A stretch of 19,317 nt of DNA from NCBI GenBank assembly GCA_035266845.1, contig DATFMP010000096.1, positions 1 through 19,317 on the forward strand, given 5' to 3'. Shown in pieces: positions 7,848 through 15,125 of this stretch. Position 1 is the first letter of the stretch. Each line of letters starts with the position of its first letter. The stretch comes from DATFMP01 sp035266845. Its GTDB lineage: Bacteria; SAR324; JACQKK01. A program made the translations under genes and the position numbers. The notes below the pieces were generated by a model. It searched no databases. It saw only the letters and a list, made by a program, of their open reading frames with translations, and was not told the origin of the DNA.

Positions 7848-8264
7848 TTACAGGCCCTTGAGCGCGCTATCGAAGCGCCCGGCGTGGGACTTTTCGGCCT
7901 TGGCCAGCGTTTCGAACCAGTCCGCGATTTCGGCGAAGCCTTCCTCGCGGGCCGTCTTGGCCATGCCGGGGTACATGTCCGTGTACTCGTGGGTCTCGCC
8001 GAGCACGGCGGACTTGAGGTTCTTCGCCGTATCGCCGAAGGGCTCGCCCGTGGCGGGGTCGCCCACCGGTTTCAGGTAGTCCATGTGCCCATGGGCGTGG
8101 CCCGTCTCGCCTTCCGCCGTGTCGCGGAACAGGCCGGCCACATCCGCGTAGCCTTCCACGTCCGCCACTTTGGCGAAGTACAGGTAGCGCCGGTTGGCCT
8201 GCGATTCGCCGGCAAACGCGTCCTTCAGGTTCTGGGCCGTCTTCGATCCTTTCAGTTCGGGCAT
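7848..8264 (-). CDS. Rubrerythrin (diiron domain only)
   Basis: A 138-residue ferritin-like diiron protein. Rubrerythrins reduce hydrogen peroxide to water in the cytosol. Two helix pairs carry the ligands: E20, E53-T-G-H56, E90, and E124-K-S-H127, i.e. the paired ExxH motifs. The sequence ends right after the four-helix bundle, so the C-terminal rubredoxin-like domain of classical rubrerythrin is missing and electrons must come from a partner. The next gene, an Fe-S/CCG protein, is a candidate. A strong ribosome site (GGAGGAGA) lies 7-8 nt before ATG 8264. It is the first gene of its operon, under a promoter with a Fur/PerR-like operator. Confidence 0.93.
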   Translation of the reverse strand: MPELKGSKTAQNLKDAFAGESQANRRYLYFAKVADVEGYADVAGLFRDTAEGETGHAHGHMDYLKPVGDPATGEPFGDTAKNLKSAVLGETHEYTDMYPGMAKTAREEGFAEIADWFETLAKAEKSHAGRFDSALKGL

Positions 8265-8327
8265 GGTGATCTCTCCTCCAAGCGGGTGAAGATGCGGTGC
8301 TCAAGGCATCCGCGAAACATTCTCAAC

Positions 8328-8342
8328 GGAGAATGATTCTTA
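8328..8342 (-). promoter_or_regulatory. Fur/PerR-like operator upstream of rubrerythrin
   Basis: GGAGAATGATTCTTA is a 7-1-7 inverted repeat with 5 of 7 pairs. It matches the Fur/PerR consensus TGATAATNATTATCA at 10 of 14 positions. It abuts the -10 element, where a bound repressor would block polymerase. An adjoining perfect repeat, CATTCTC-AACG-GAGAATG (8318-8335), overlaps it and may form a second or extended site. Regulation by iron or peroxide fits the rubrerythrin gene. Whether Fur or PerR binds cannot be told from the sequence. Confidence 0.65.
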
Positions 8343-8370
8343 CTAAACCACGAGCCATCCCGGATGTCAA
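8342..8370 (-). promoter_or_regulatory. Sigma-70 promoter of the rubrerythrin operon
   Basis: Read on the minus strand: a perfect -35 TTGACA (8370-8365), a 17-nt spacer, and -10 TTTAGT (8347-8342, 4 of 6 matches to TATAAT). Transcription would start near 8335, inside the operator, leaving an untranslated leader of about 70 nt before ATG 8264. Confidence 0.65.
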
Positions 8371-8884
8371 CGTCACGCTCCGGCCACCGGGCACGGGCGT
8401 ACGAAGAACTCCATCAGGGTTTTGCGGGGGTGCAGACCACCTTTTGAGAATAGCACGCCCGTGCCGGCCCTGGCCACGCCCCGCGCCGGACGAGGCACTG
8501 TGACCCGCCCACCGGCACATCGATTGATCAAGTCTTCATCAAACTTCCTCCACAGTTGGCTGGCACAATGGATGTAACAAAAAGAAACCATTCTTGTGTT
8601 ATTTCGACGTTCCAGGCAGGGAATTGCGACCCTATTGAATCGGGATGCCCGGAACCGGGACACTGAATTAAATACGACGCTCGACAGATGCGAACCTCCG
8701 ATTGTCAATGGTACGACGATTGAATTGCTGCTAAGACGACGCTTGACGATGCACCAACCGCCGGTGGGCAAGCGATCCGCACGGGCCGGGCAGTCAGCCG
8801 GCACGTGTGCTTCAGCCCGCGGCACCACGCAGGTTCCCACGCCGGATCGCACGGCGCAGGGTTGATTGGCAGAGAGGAGCAACG
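8371..8884. other. Non-coding, AT-richer upstream region of the DUF4402 operon
   Basis: About 510 bp without a convincing gene, noticeably poorer in GC than the flanks from about 8520 to 8750. It holds a sigma-54-like match CTGGCAC-N5-ATGTA at 8560-8576 (GG and GT ten bases apart, where GC would be standard). It also has a palindrome CCCGGAACCGGG, and an inverted repeat TCAAT/ATTGA near 8704-8722. No convincing sigma-70 promoter was seen on the plus strand. The operon transcript probably starts here with a long leader. Confidence 0.5.
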
Positions 8885-9364
8885 ATGATGAAACGCATTC
8901 TGATGGCTTTCGCGGCGTTGGTTCTGTTGGGCAGCATTCCGGCCATGGCGGCGCCGGTGCCCTTCAACGTCACGATCACCATCCGCCAGGCCATCTCCAT
9001 CACCAAGCTGACCGATCTGGACTTCGGCACGGTGGAAACGGTGAGCAGCCCCACCACCTATACGGTGCTGCCGGCATCCGCCCCGGGCTCCGGTGCGGGC
9101 ACGGCGGCCACGGCGGCCAGCTTCACGATCCAGGGCGAAGCCACGCAGGTGGCCAACGTCAGCTTCACGGCCAACCCGGTGACGGTGACTTGTTCCGCGC
9201 CCTGTGCGGGGAGCCTCTCGGTGAACCTGACGCCCGAGGCCACCACGCACACCTTCAGCGGTGCCGCGGAGACGTTCTACGTGGGGGGCGACGTGCAGGT
9301 GATTTCCACCACGCAGGCGGGCGTGTACACCGGAACGGCCAACCTGTCGCTGGTCTACCAGTAG
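8885..9364 (+). CDS. DUF4402 domain protein, putative pilus subunit 1
   Basis: A 159-residue secreted protein. A signal peptide (hydrophobic core MAFAALVLLG, probable cleavage after AMA) precedes a single beta-rich domain. The domain begins ITKLTDLDFGTVE and ends YVGGDVQVISTTQAGVYTGT followed by LSLVY, the pattern of DUF4402, an immunoglobulin-like fold found near chaperone-usher genes. CSAPC suggests a small disulfide. The ribosome site GAGAGGAG lies just ahead of ATG 8885 (a second ATG follows at once). A chaperone and an usher lie downstream, so it is inferred to be the major subunit of a surface fibre. It is not a match to the classical FimA pilin that I can see. Confidence 0.8.
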   Translation: MMKRILMAFAALVLLGSIPAMAAPVPFNVTITIRQAISITKLTDLDFGTVETVSSPTTYTVLPASAPGSGAGTAATAASFTIQGEATQVANVSFTANPVTVTCSAPCAGSLSVNLTPEATTHTFSGAAETFYVGGDVQVISTTQAGVYTGTANLSLVYQ

Positions 9365-9377
9365 GCGGGGTGACGCG

Positions 9378-9863
9378 ATGACGGCCCGGCACGAGGTTCT
9401 GGCGGCACCGGTGCGCCGGCTGGCCGGGCTCCTGCTGCTGGCGGGTCTCTTGCTCCTGCTCGGCGGCACGGCCCACGGCCAGACCATCACCAAGGTGACC
9501 GACCTGAACTTCGGGGGCTGCGACAACGTGGGCGGCGCCACCTACACCGTGGCACCGGCCGCCTCGCCCGGGGCCGGTGCCTGCTTCGGCGCGATGGCCG
9601 CCCAGTTCACCGTCACGGGCACGCCCCACACGCGGGCGCACATGGTGCTCAGCAACAACATCACGCTCCCGGTCGGCGCCCAGAGCCTAACGGTATCGCT
9701 ATCGGATTCGGTGGGCTCCAAGACCGTGTGCATGGGCACCACGGGCACGCTCACCATCTACGTCGGCGGCAGCCTCACACTGCCGGCCGGTGGCATGACC
9801 AGCTTCGGCCCCTTCTCGACCTCGACGACCATTGACCTGTCGCCCATCGGCGGCAGTTGTTGA
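9378..9863 (+). CDS. DUF4402-like protein, putative pilus subunit 2
   Basis: A 161-residue secreted protein, a divergent paralogue of the preceding gene: both share TKxTDLxFG after the signal peptide and a Gly-rich IYVGGSLTL near the end. The signal peptide has a long leucine core (residues 15-29), with cleavage likely near AHG-Q35. Four cysteines (C48, C69, C118 and the final residue C161) could form two disulfides; subunit 1 has a different cysteine pattern. The C-terminus lacks the YxGxxxLSLVY ending of subunit 1. This could mark a tip, anchor or terminating subunit, which is inference only. It starts 13 bp after subunit 1, with GGGGTGA as ribosome site. Confidence 0.72.
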   Translation: MTARHEVLAAPVRRLAGLLLLAGLLLLLGGTAHGQTITKVTDLNFGGCDNVGGATYTVAPAASPGAGACFGAMAAQFTVTGTPHTRAHMVLSNNITLPVGAQSLTVSLSDSVGSKTVCMGTTGTLTIYVGGSLTLPAGGMTSFGPFSTSTTIDLSPIGGSC

Positions 9864-9939
9864 TGCCGTGGCCACCTCCGTCCCGCGTCGCCGCGGGTTC
9901 CAACCCGCCCCTGCCGCGCGTCCCGGCACGCCGCAATCC

Positions 9940-10758
9940 ATGATGCGTCCCCTTGCGAAGACGGGTGTGCTGCTGGGCGTGGCCGCGCTGATCGCCGCGC
10001 TGATCGCCGGCCTGGGCACGCCGGCGCGCGCGGCGTCGTTCCAGGTCTCACCCACGCGCTTCGAGTTCTCCCTGGAGCGGCGCTTCACCAACTTCTTCAC
10101 GGTGACGAATCATTCCGGGCAGACCCTGCGCCTGCGGGTGACCACGGCCTTTTTGGAGGCCGACGACAAGGGCGAGCTGAAAGAGCGCCAGGGCTCGCCG
10201 TACGACATGGCACCCTGGATCGTGCTCAATCCGCGCCGCATCAACCTGGCGCCGGCGGAAAAGCGCGTGGTGCGCTTCTCGATCCGCCCGCCGGCGGGGC
10301 TGGAGCCCGGCGAATACCGCACGGTGGTGTTCTTCGAAGAGCTGCCGCCGCGGCCCGGCGAGGTGCCCCAGCAGGGCGCCGGCGTGCGCATCCAGGTGCT
10401 GACGCGGCTGGGCGTGACTATCTACGGCAGCATCGGCGATGCGCGGCCGGACCCGCACCTGGACGTGCCCACCGTCACCGTCGCCGCCGACGCCGTGTCC
10501 CTCACGACCGCGGCATGGAACAGCGGCAATGCCCGCGCCACGCTGGATCTAAACGCCACGCTGGTCGCCGCGGACGGCAGCGAGCAGGGTCACGCCGAGC
10601 AGCGCGTCGTGCTGCAGCGCGGCCAGCAGCGAGATCTGAGCCTGAAGCTCCCCCGCCCTGAGCCGGGCACCTATCGTTTGCGCGTGCATGCCCACACGGA
10701 GAAGGGCGTCCTGTTCGAGACGGAACTTCCCGTGACGGTCGGCACGGGCACCCCATGA
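9940..10758 (+). CDS. PapD/FimC-like periplasmic pilus chaperone
   Basis: About 272 residues. The signal peptide has a long hydrophobic core (VLLGVAALIAALIAGLG) and ends near ARAASF. The first Ig-like domain has SPTRFEFSL, then WIVLNPRRINLAPAEKRVVRF, then GEYRTVVFFEELPP, the layout of the N-terminal domain of fimbrial chaperones. A second Ig-like domain follows (about 165-270). Such chaperones donate a beta strand to pilus subunits in the periplasm and deliver them to the usher. It is somewhat longer than the usual 220-240 residues. The start is uncertain: the ATG-ATG at 9940/9943 lacks a clear ribosome site, and GTG 9868 in frame would add 24 residues. Confidence 0.82.
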   Translation: MMRPLAKTGVLLGVAALIAALIAGLGTPARAASFQVSPTRFEFSLERRFTNFFTVTNHSGQTLRLRVTTAFLEADDKGELKERQGSPYDMAPWIVLNPRRINLAPAEKRVVRFSIRPPAGLEPGEYRTVVFFEELPPRPGEVPQQGAGVRIQVLTRLGVTIYGSIGDARPDPHLDVPTVTVAADAVSLTTAAWNSGNARATLDLNATLVAADGSEQGHAEQRVVLQRGQQRDLSLKLPRPEPGTYRLRVHAHTEKGVLFETELPVTVGTGTP

Positions 10759-10767
10759 GCCCCCGCC

Positions 10768-13515
10768 GTGAAAACCCTGCGGCCGATCCTGGCACTGCTG
10801 CTGGTCGCCGGCTCGCTCCTGCTCTCCGCCCCTGTGCGGGCCCAGCAGGCACCGCCGGATGCACCGGCCGGGGCGCCCACGTCGCCCGCCATGGCTCCGT
10901 CGGCGAGTGCCGCTTCGTCCGTGGCAGCGGCCGGGGCGCAGGGCGACCTGGGGTTCGTGCGCCTGGTGGTGAACAACAAGGCGGCCGTCGAGGTCTTCCC
11001 GGCCTTCATTGACGACCGAGAGCGGCCCTTCCTGCAGTTCGACGCGCTGATGCGTGCGCTGGAAGTGCCGGTGCGCTTCGATGCCTCCCTGGGCGCCGCG
11101 CTGGGCTTCCTGCCGGACGGCACCACGCGCTTCAACCTGAACCTGGAGCGCGCCACGGTGCTGGTGGGCGACACCACCCACCCGCTGCCGCCGGAAGCTT
11201 ACCGGCTGGTGGACCAGACGCTGTACGTGCGCTACGACGCCGTGGCGCGCTGGATTCCGCTGGAGTTGGACTGGTCGGTGCAGGCCTACCAGGTCACCAT
11301 CCGCACGCACTATCCGCTGCCCAGCACCCTGCGCGAGCAGCGCGAGGCCCAACGCGTGGCGCTGGCGGAGCAGAAGGCGGAGGCGCCCACGGCGGCCCGA
11401 TTGGCCCGCAACGTGCCCTGGTTCGATCCGGGTATGTTCGAGCTGGACACCACGGCCAGCGGCGGCCACAACAATCCCGACCAGCTCAAGCTGACCCTCA
11501 AGGGCGTGCAGCGCTTCCTCAAGGGCGACCTGGAATACTCGCTCAGCGAAACGCGCACCAACGGCCGGAGCCACGGGCAGATCGATTACGGGCGGCTGAC
11601 CTGGTACGACCCCCTGCGCACGTGGCAGGTGCAACTGGGCGATACCTACTCCGGCTTTTCCACGCTGCTGGTGGATCCGCTCAGCTTCACCGGCGGTTCG
11701 TTCTACACCGGCGGCCCGCCGCTGGGCTTCGGGCGCACCTCGCTGATCGGTACAGCGCCGTCCGGCTCGGAGGTGGACCTGTACCGCCAGGGCGTGCTGC
11801 TGGACTTCACCACGGCGGATGCGCAGGGCTTCTACCGCTTCCAGAGCGTGCCCCTGGCGCTGAACACCAACCTGTTCGAGGTGCACATCTACACCCCGGA
11901 CGGCCGCAAGCTGGTGGAGTACCGCGAGGTGGCCGCCCAGGAGCAGGTGCTGCGCCAGGGCGCGCTGGCCACATTGGGTGGCGCGGGGCAGGGCGATCAG
12001 GGCGTGAGCCGCTACGACGTGGCTGGGGGCGAGGTGCGCTACGGGCTGCTGCCGTCCGTCACGGTGGGCGGCTATGCCTTGCAACTGCACAACTACTTCG
12101 ACGTGTACGAGACCATCGCGGACCTCAACGCGGTGGGCGCCTTCGCCCTGTGGCGTCCGGTGCCCTGGATGATCGTGCTGGGCGAGCAGGCCCGCGACGG
12201 CGCGGTGGAAGGCGCCGGCACGCGCATGAGCGCCTTCCTCGCCTTCCAGCCCATCAGCCTGGAGTTGGAGCAGCGGCGCTACACGGGGGACTTCGCCCCG
12301 CCCAACCGCACCCGCAGCACGGCGTTCAGCGTGCCCGCACGCGCGGATAGCATCAGCACCGTGGGGGCCCGCATGCGCGTTCTGGACGTGAACCTGGACC
12401 TGCGCACGACCCTGAGCGACTTCGGGGCCTCGCGGCGGCTGAGCGACCAGCAGCTCCGTGCGGACCGCCGCTTCACCAGCCACCTCAGCGCCTTCGCGAC
12501 CCTGGAGCGCGAGCGCTCCCGCGAGCCGGGTTTGGCCCAGGGCGGCTTCGACCAGCAGCAGGTGCTGGCCACCTATAGCCTGGCGCCCCTGGAGCGGCTG
12601 GAAGCCTTCGTGCTCAACCGCACGGCGCTGGGCGCGGATCGCACCTCGCAGGCGCGCATCTCCTGGCTCAAGAACGCGCTGGCGGGCTCACCGTGGTCCT
12701 GGGAGGCGTCCTACATCGCGCAAAGTCCGCAGGACGATCTGGTGGTGGGCGCCGTGGGCTATCTGTTTCCGCGCTACAACGTGCGCCTCTCCGCCCGTGC
12801 CCAGAGCGACGGCACGTGGCTGCTGCTGGCGGAATGGGCCCAGCCCTTCCGCGTCGCCGACCAGGGCCTGGAGCGCCTGCCCGAAGGCACCTTCGGCCGC
12901 GGCGGGCTGGAGGGCGACGTGTACGTGGATGCCAACGTGAACGGCCGGCGCGACCCCGGCGAGAGCGGCGTAAGCGGCGTGCAGCTCCTGGCGCCGGGGA
13001 TTCCCGGCCTGCGGACGGATGCCAACGGGCACTTCCGCGGCTGGGGCCTGCCCTCCGGCTCGCCCACGCTGGTGGACGTGAACCTGCTCACCGCCGACGC
13101 CCTGAACACGCCCGCGCAGAAGCACCAGTACCTGACGGCCCACCCGGGCGAGCTGGTGCACAGGGACATCGCCCTGGTGCCCTCCAGCGGCATGGACGGC
13201 ACCCTGCGCTTCGCGGGACAGGCCCCGGGCGGCATCTCCCCGGCGGACGGGCTGCACCTGCTGCTGCGCAACTCGGATGGCGGCGTGGTGGCCACCGCGC
13301 GCGTGGAGTGGGATGGCGCCTTCATCTTCGAGCACGTGCCCCCCGGCACCTATACGGTGGAGGCGGAGCCCAAGGGCTTTGCCGAGCGCGGGCTGGCCCT
13401 GCAACCGGGTAGCTATAGGGTGGACTTCCCGCCCAGCACCGACCCCGCCTGGCGCTCAGGCGTGGCGCTGCAACTCGTGCGCACCTCCACACCCAGCGCG
13501 CCGGCCAGGCCGTAA
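10768..13515 (+). CDS. Atypical outer-membrane usher of the DUF4402 system
   Basis: A 915-residue outer-membrane protein with a signal peptide (cleavage near ARA-Q26). Residues about 65-190 form a domain unlike the FimD N-terminal domain, with LQFDALMRALEVPVRFD and LYVRYDAVARWIPLELDW. A beta-barrel region contains the usher-like WQVQLGDTYSGFSTLLVDP. A plug-like module follows at about 332-380 (GSEVDLYRQGVLLDF, FYRFQSVPLALNTNLFEV). More barrel strands run to about 700. Then comes an SdrD-B/carboxypeptidase-regulatory-like module (about 713-780, DANVNGRRDPGESGVSGV) and a final beta-sandwich (about 808-890). It would secrete and assemble the DUF4402 subunits. It starts at GTG 10768, only 9 bp after the chaperone stop and in the same frame, without a clear ribosome site. 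Usher-type function is inferred from the plug and the context. Confidence 0.78.
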   Translation: MKTLRPILALLLVAGSLLLSAPVRAQQAPPDAPAGAPTSPAMAPSASAASSVAAAGAQGDLGFVRLVVNNKAAVEVFPAFIDDRERPFLQFDALMRALEVPVRFDASLGAALGFLPDGTTRFNLNLERATVLVGDTTHPLPPEAYRLVDQTLYVRYDAVARWIPLELDWSVQAYQVTIRTHYPLPSTLREQREAQRVALAEQKAEAPTAARLARNVPWFDPGMFELDTTASGGHNNPDQLKLTLKGVQRFLKGDLEYSLSETRTNGRSHGQIDYGRLTWYDPLRTWQVQLGDTYSGFSTLLVDPLSFTGGSFYTGGPPLGFGRTSLIGTAPSGSEVDLYRQGVLLDFTTADAQGFYRFQSVPLALNTNLFEVHIYTPDGRKLVEYREVAAQEQVLRQGALATLGGAGQGDQGVSRYDVAGGEVRYGLLPSVTVGGYALQLHNYFDVYETIADLNAVGAFALWRPVPWMIVLGEQARDGAVEGAGTRMSAFLAFQPISLELEQRRYTGDFAPPNRTRSTAFSVPARADSISTVGARMRVLDVNLDLRTTLSDFGASRRLSDQQLRADRRFTSHLSAFATLERERSREPGLAQGGFDQQQVLATYSLAPLERLEAFVLNRTALGADRTSQARISWLKNALAGSPWSWEASYIAQSPQDDLVVGAVGYLFPRYNVRLSARAQSDGTWLLLAEWAQPFRVADQGLERLPEGTFGRGGLEGDVYVDANVNGRRDPGESGVSGVQLLAPGIPGLRTDANGHFRGWGLPSGSPTLVDVNLLTADALNTPAQKHQYLTAHPGELVHRDIALVPSSGMDGTLRFAGQAPGGISPADGLHLLLRNSDGGVVATARVEWDGAFIFEHVPPGTYTVEAEPKGFAERGLALQPGSYRVDFPPSTDPAWRSGVALQLVRTSTPSAPARP

Positions 13516-13546
13516 GCCACGCCCCTGATAACTGCAAGCATCTCAA

Positions 13547-13669
13547 TGCGGGGGCCGTGGGCCCCCGCACCCCCGACACGGACCTGGCCCCAGGGCGGCG
13601 TGGTCTTGCCCGCAGAGAGGGTCCAGGGAATTCAGTTCCCTGGTGGGGGTATGGGGGCAAGGCCCCCAT
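13547..13669. repeat. Triple hairpin between convergent usher and MFS genes
   Basis: Three perfect inverted repeats: TGCGGGGGCC/GGCCCCCGCA around GTG (13547-13569); CCAGGGAA/TTCCCTGG around TTCAG (13623-13643); and ATGGGGGC/GCCCCCAT around AAG (13651-13669). The last two are joined by TGGGGGT. That paired layout is the mirror image of 5648-5696, where the linker reads TGGGGTG on the opposite strand. No long T-run follows. It lies between two convergent stops, so a bidirectional terminator or a dispersed repeat is likely. Confidence 0.75.
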
Positions 13670-13706
13670 GGCCGGAACGCTTTTGAAAATAGAGCCGCGA
13701 GGCGCC

Positions 13707-14933
13707 TCAGGGTGTGGCGGTGGCGGCGAGGCGGCGGGTGGCGGCCTGCTCGGCCAGCAGGTGCAGGAAGATGCCCACGCCGGCCAGCACGGCCAGCAGG
13801 CTGAAGAACGAGGGAAAGTTGGTCATGCGCACCAGCGACCCGCCCGCCAGCGGCACCAGCCCCCAGCCGATGGAGAAGCAGCCCTGGAACAGCGTGGCGG
13901 CCCGCCCCGTCTCAGTGGGCCGCTGGAAGTTGAGGAAGCGCACGTACAGCGTGGGGAACAGGATGCCGTGGCTGAGGCCGTACAGGAAGCCCGCCGTGGC
14001 CAGCAGGCCGTAGCCGTGCGCCGCGCCCAACAGCAGGAACGTGCCGCCGATGCCCAGCAGCCCCAGGGGGATCATATGCCGCTCGGTGATGCGGCGCATG
14101 ATCATGGCCATGAAGACCCGGCTCAGCACCGCGCCGATCGAATACGCCCACAGCAGCACGCTCACATAGCCCAGCCCCAGCGCCGCCGTGTAGTTCTTGC
14201 TGAAGGACATCAGCGCACCGAACATGCCCCCGAAGCTGAGGGCCACGGCCAGCACCAGCAACGATTCGAAGCGCCCCATCAGCACCAGCAGCCCGCCGCG
14301 GCCCGGCTCGCTGGGCTCCGGAGAGACGTCCTCCGTGGCCCAGAAACAGGCCATCGCCGCAAACTGGCACACGACCGCCATCACCCACACGCTGAGGTAG
14401 GCATGCGGATCGTCCGGGTTCACGTGCAGCGAGAGCAGCAGCTCGCCCAGGGAGGGCCCCAGCGAGTTGGCCACGATGCCGCCGATACCGAACCACGCCA
14501 GCGCGAGCTGCTTGCTGTGCGCCGGCGTCACCTCCACCGTCCAACTAAAGACGATGGGGAAGCCCAGGCCCATGAACACGCCCTGCAGCAGCCGCACGAC
14601 GTAGTACCAGTACAGGCTGGGCTGGCCCATGGCCCAGATGGCGATCAGGTTGCCCGCCAGCGCCGCCAGAAAGTACACGCTGACGGTCGTCTTGCGGCTC
14701 CAGCGGTCCGCCCAGCGGCCCAGCAGCACCAGCGAGAAGAAGTTGGAGATGCCCATGGAGCCGGCCACGCTGCCGTACAGGTCCGGGCTCGCCCCCCGCA
14801 GTTCCAGGTAGTAGGGCAGCAGGTTGAAGGCGCTCATGTTGAGCATCCAGAACAGCAGTCCGAACCACAGCTTCAGGTAGTTCGCGTTCAGGACGCGCTC
14901 GGCCGCGGGCCGGCTGGGGACGGCTTGTTCCAT
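13707..14933 (-). CDS. Major facilitator superfamily (MFS) transporter
   Basis: A 408-residue inner-membrane protein with about 12 hydrophobic segments in two halves. The conserved loop between helices 2 and 3 appears as GRWADRWSRKTT (a variant of GxxxDRxGRR). FVRFLNF and FYGLSHGILFPTLY-type stretches are in the C-terminal half. A central hydrophilic loop (about 190-205, SPEPSEPGRGG) divides the halves. The substrate cannot be named; drug or metabolite export is as likely as uptake. ATG 14933 was chosen over ATG 15029 because the extra 32 residues are arginine/proline-rich and unlike a membrane protein N-terminus. A universal stress protein gene lies 192 bp upstream on the same strand. Confidence 0.85.
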   Translation of the reverse strand: MEQAVPSRPAAERVLNANYLKLWFGLLFWMLNMSAFNLLPYYLELRGASPDLYGSVAGSMGISNFFSLVLLGRWADRWSRKTTVSVYFLAALAGNLIAIWAMGQPSLYWYYVVRLLQGVFMGLGFPIVFSWTVEVTPAHSKQLALAWFGIGGIVANSLGPSLGELLLSLHVNPDDPHAYLSVWVMAVVCQFAAMACFWATEDVSPEPSEPGRGGLLVLMGRFESLLVLAVALSFGGMFGALMSFSKNYTAALGLGYVSVLLWAYSIGAVLSRVFMAMIMRRITERHMIPLGLLGIGGTFLLLGAAHGYGLLATAGFLYGLSHGILFPTLYVRFLNFQRPTETGRAATLFQGCFSIGWGLVPLAGGSLVRMTNFPSFFSLLAVLAGVGIFLHLLAEQAATRRLAATATP

Positions 14934-15056
14934 GGGCAGGCGAATGCGGCGGCGCGGCGCCGGCCGACGCACGAATGCGCGGCCAGCCACTGCCGGTAGC
15001 GAGTATTGGGGCGTGGGGGCTGGGCGCATGGACGCTGCCCCCGCGTATGATCTTGT

Positions 15057-15085
15057 GGGGCTTGTGTGGAAGCCCCTCCTTTTTT
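15057..15085 (+). terminator. Intrinsic terminator-like hairpin on the plus strand
   Basis: GGGGCTT (15057-15063) pairs with AAGCCCC (15070-15076) around GTGTGG, then TCC and six T residues (15080-15085). This is a textbook rho-independent terminator for plus-strand transcription, but both flanking genes are on the minus strand. It may stop antisense transcripts. For the minus-strand universal stress gene only the hairpin, not a U-tract, is available. Confidence 0.6.
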
Positions 15086-15125
15086 GCGCCTCGGCCCGGC
15101 GGCGTGCGCGGGCCCAGGCGCCCTG

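Noticed and set aside
8373..8882. 169-residue minus-strand open frame upstream of the pilus operon
   Set aside because: Mixed composition, no domain or signal seen, no ribosome site, and it overlaps the rubrerythrin promoter and the ribosome site of the pilus operon; treated as chance.
13557..14999. 480-residue plus-strand open frame rich in His, Gln and Arg
   Set aside because: It is the antisense shadow of the MFS transporter, as are similar long frames opposite queG, the Fe-S gene and the usher; high GC makes such frames common.
14934..15029. Upstream ATG giving a 440-residue MFS protein
   Set aside because: The added 32 residues are Arg/Pro-rich and unlike MFS N-termini; ATG 14933 gives the usual length.
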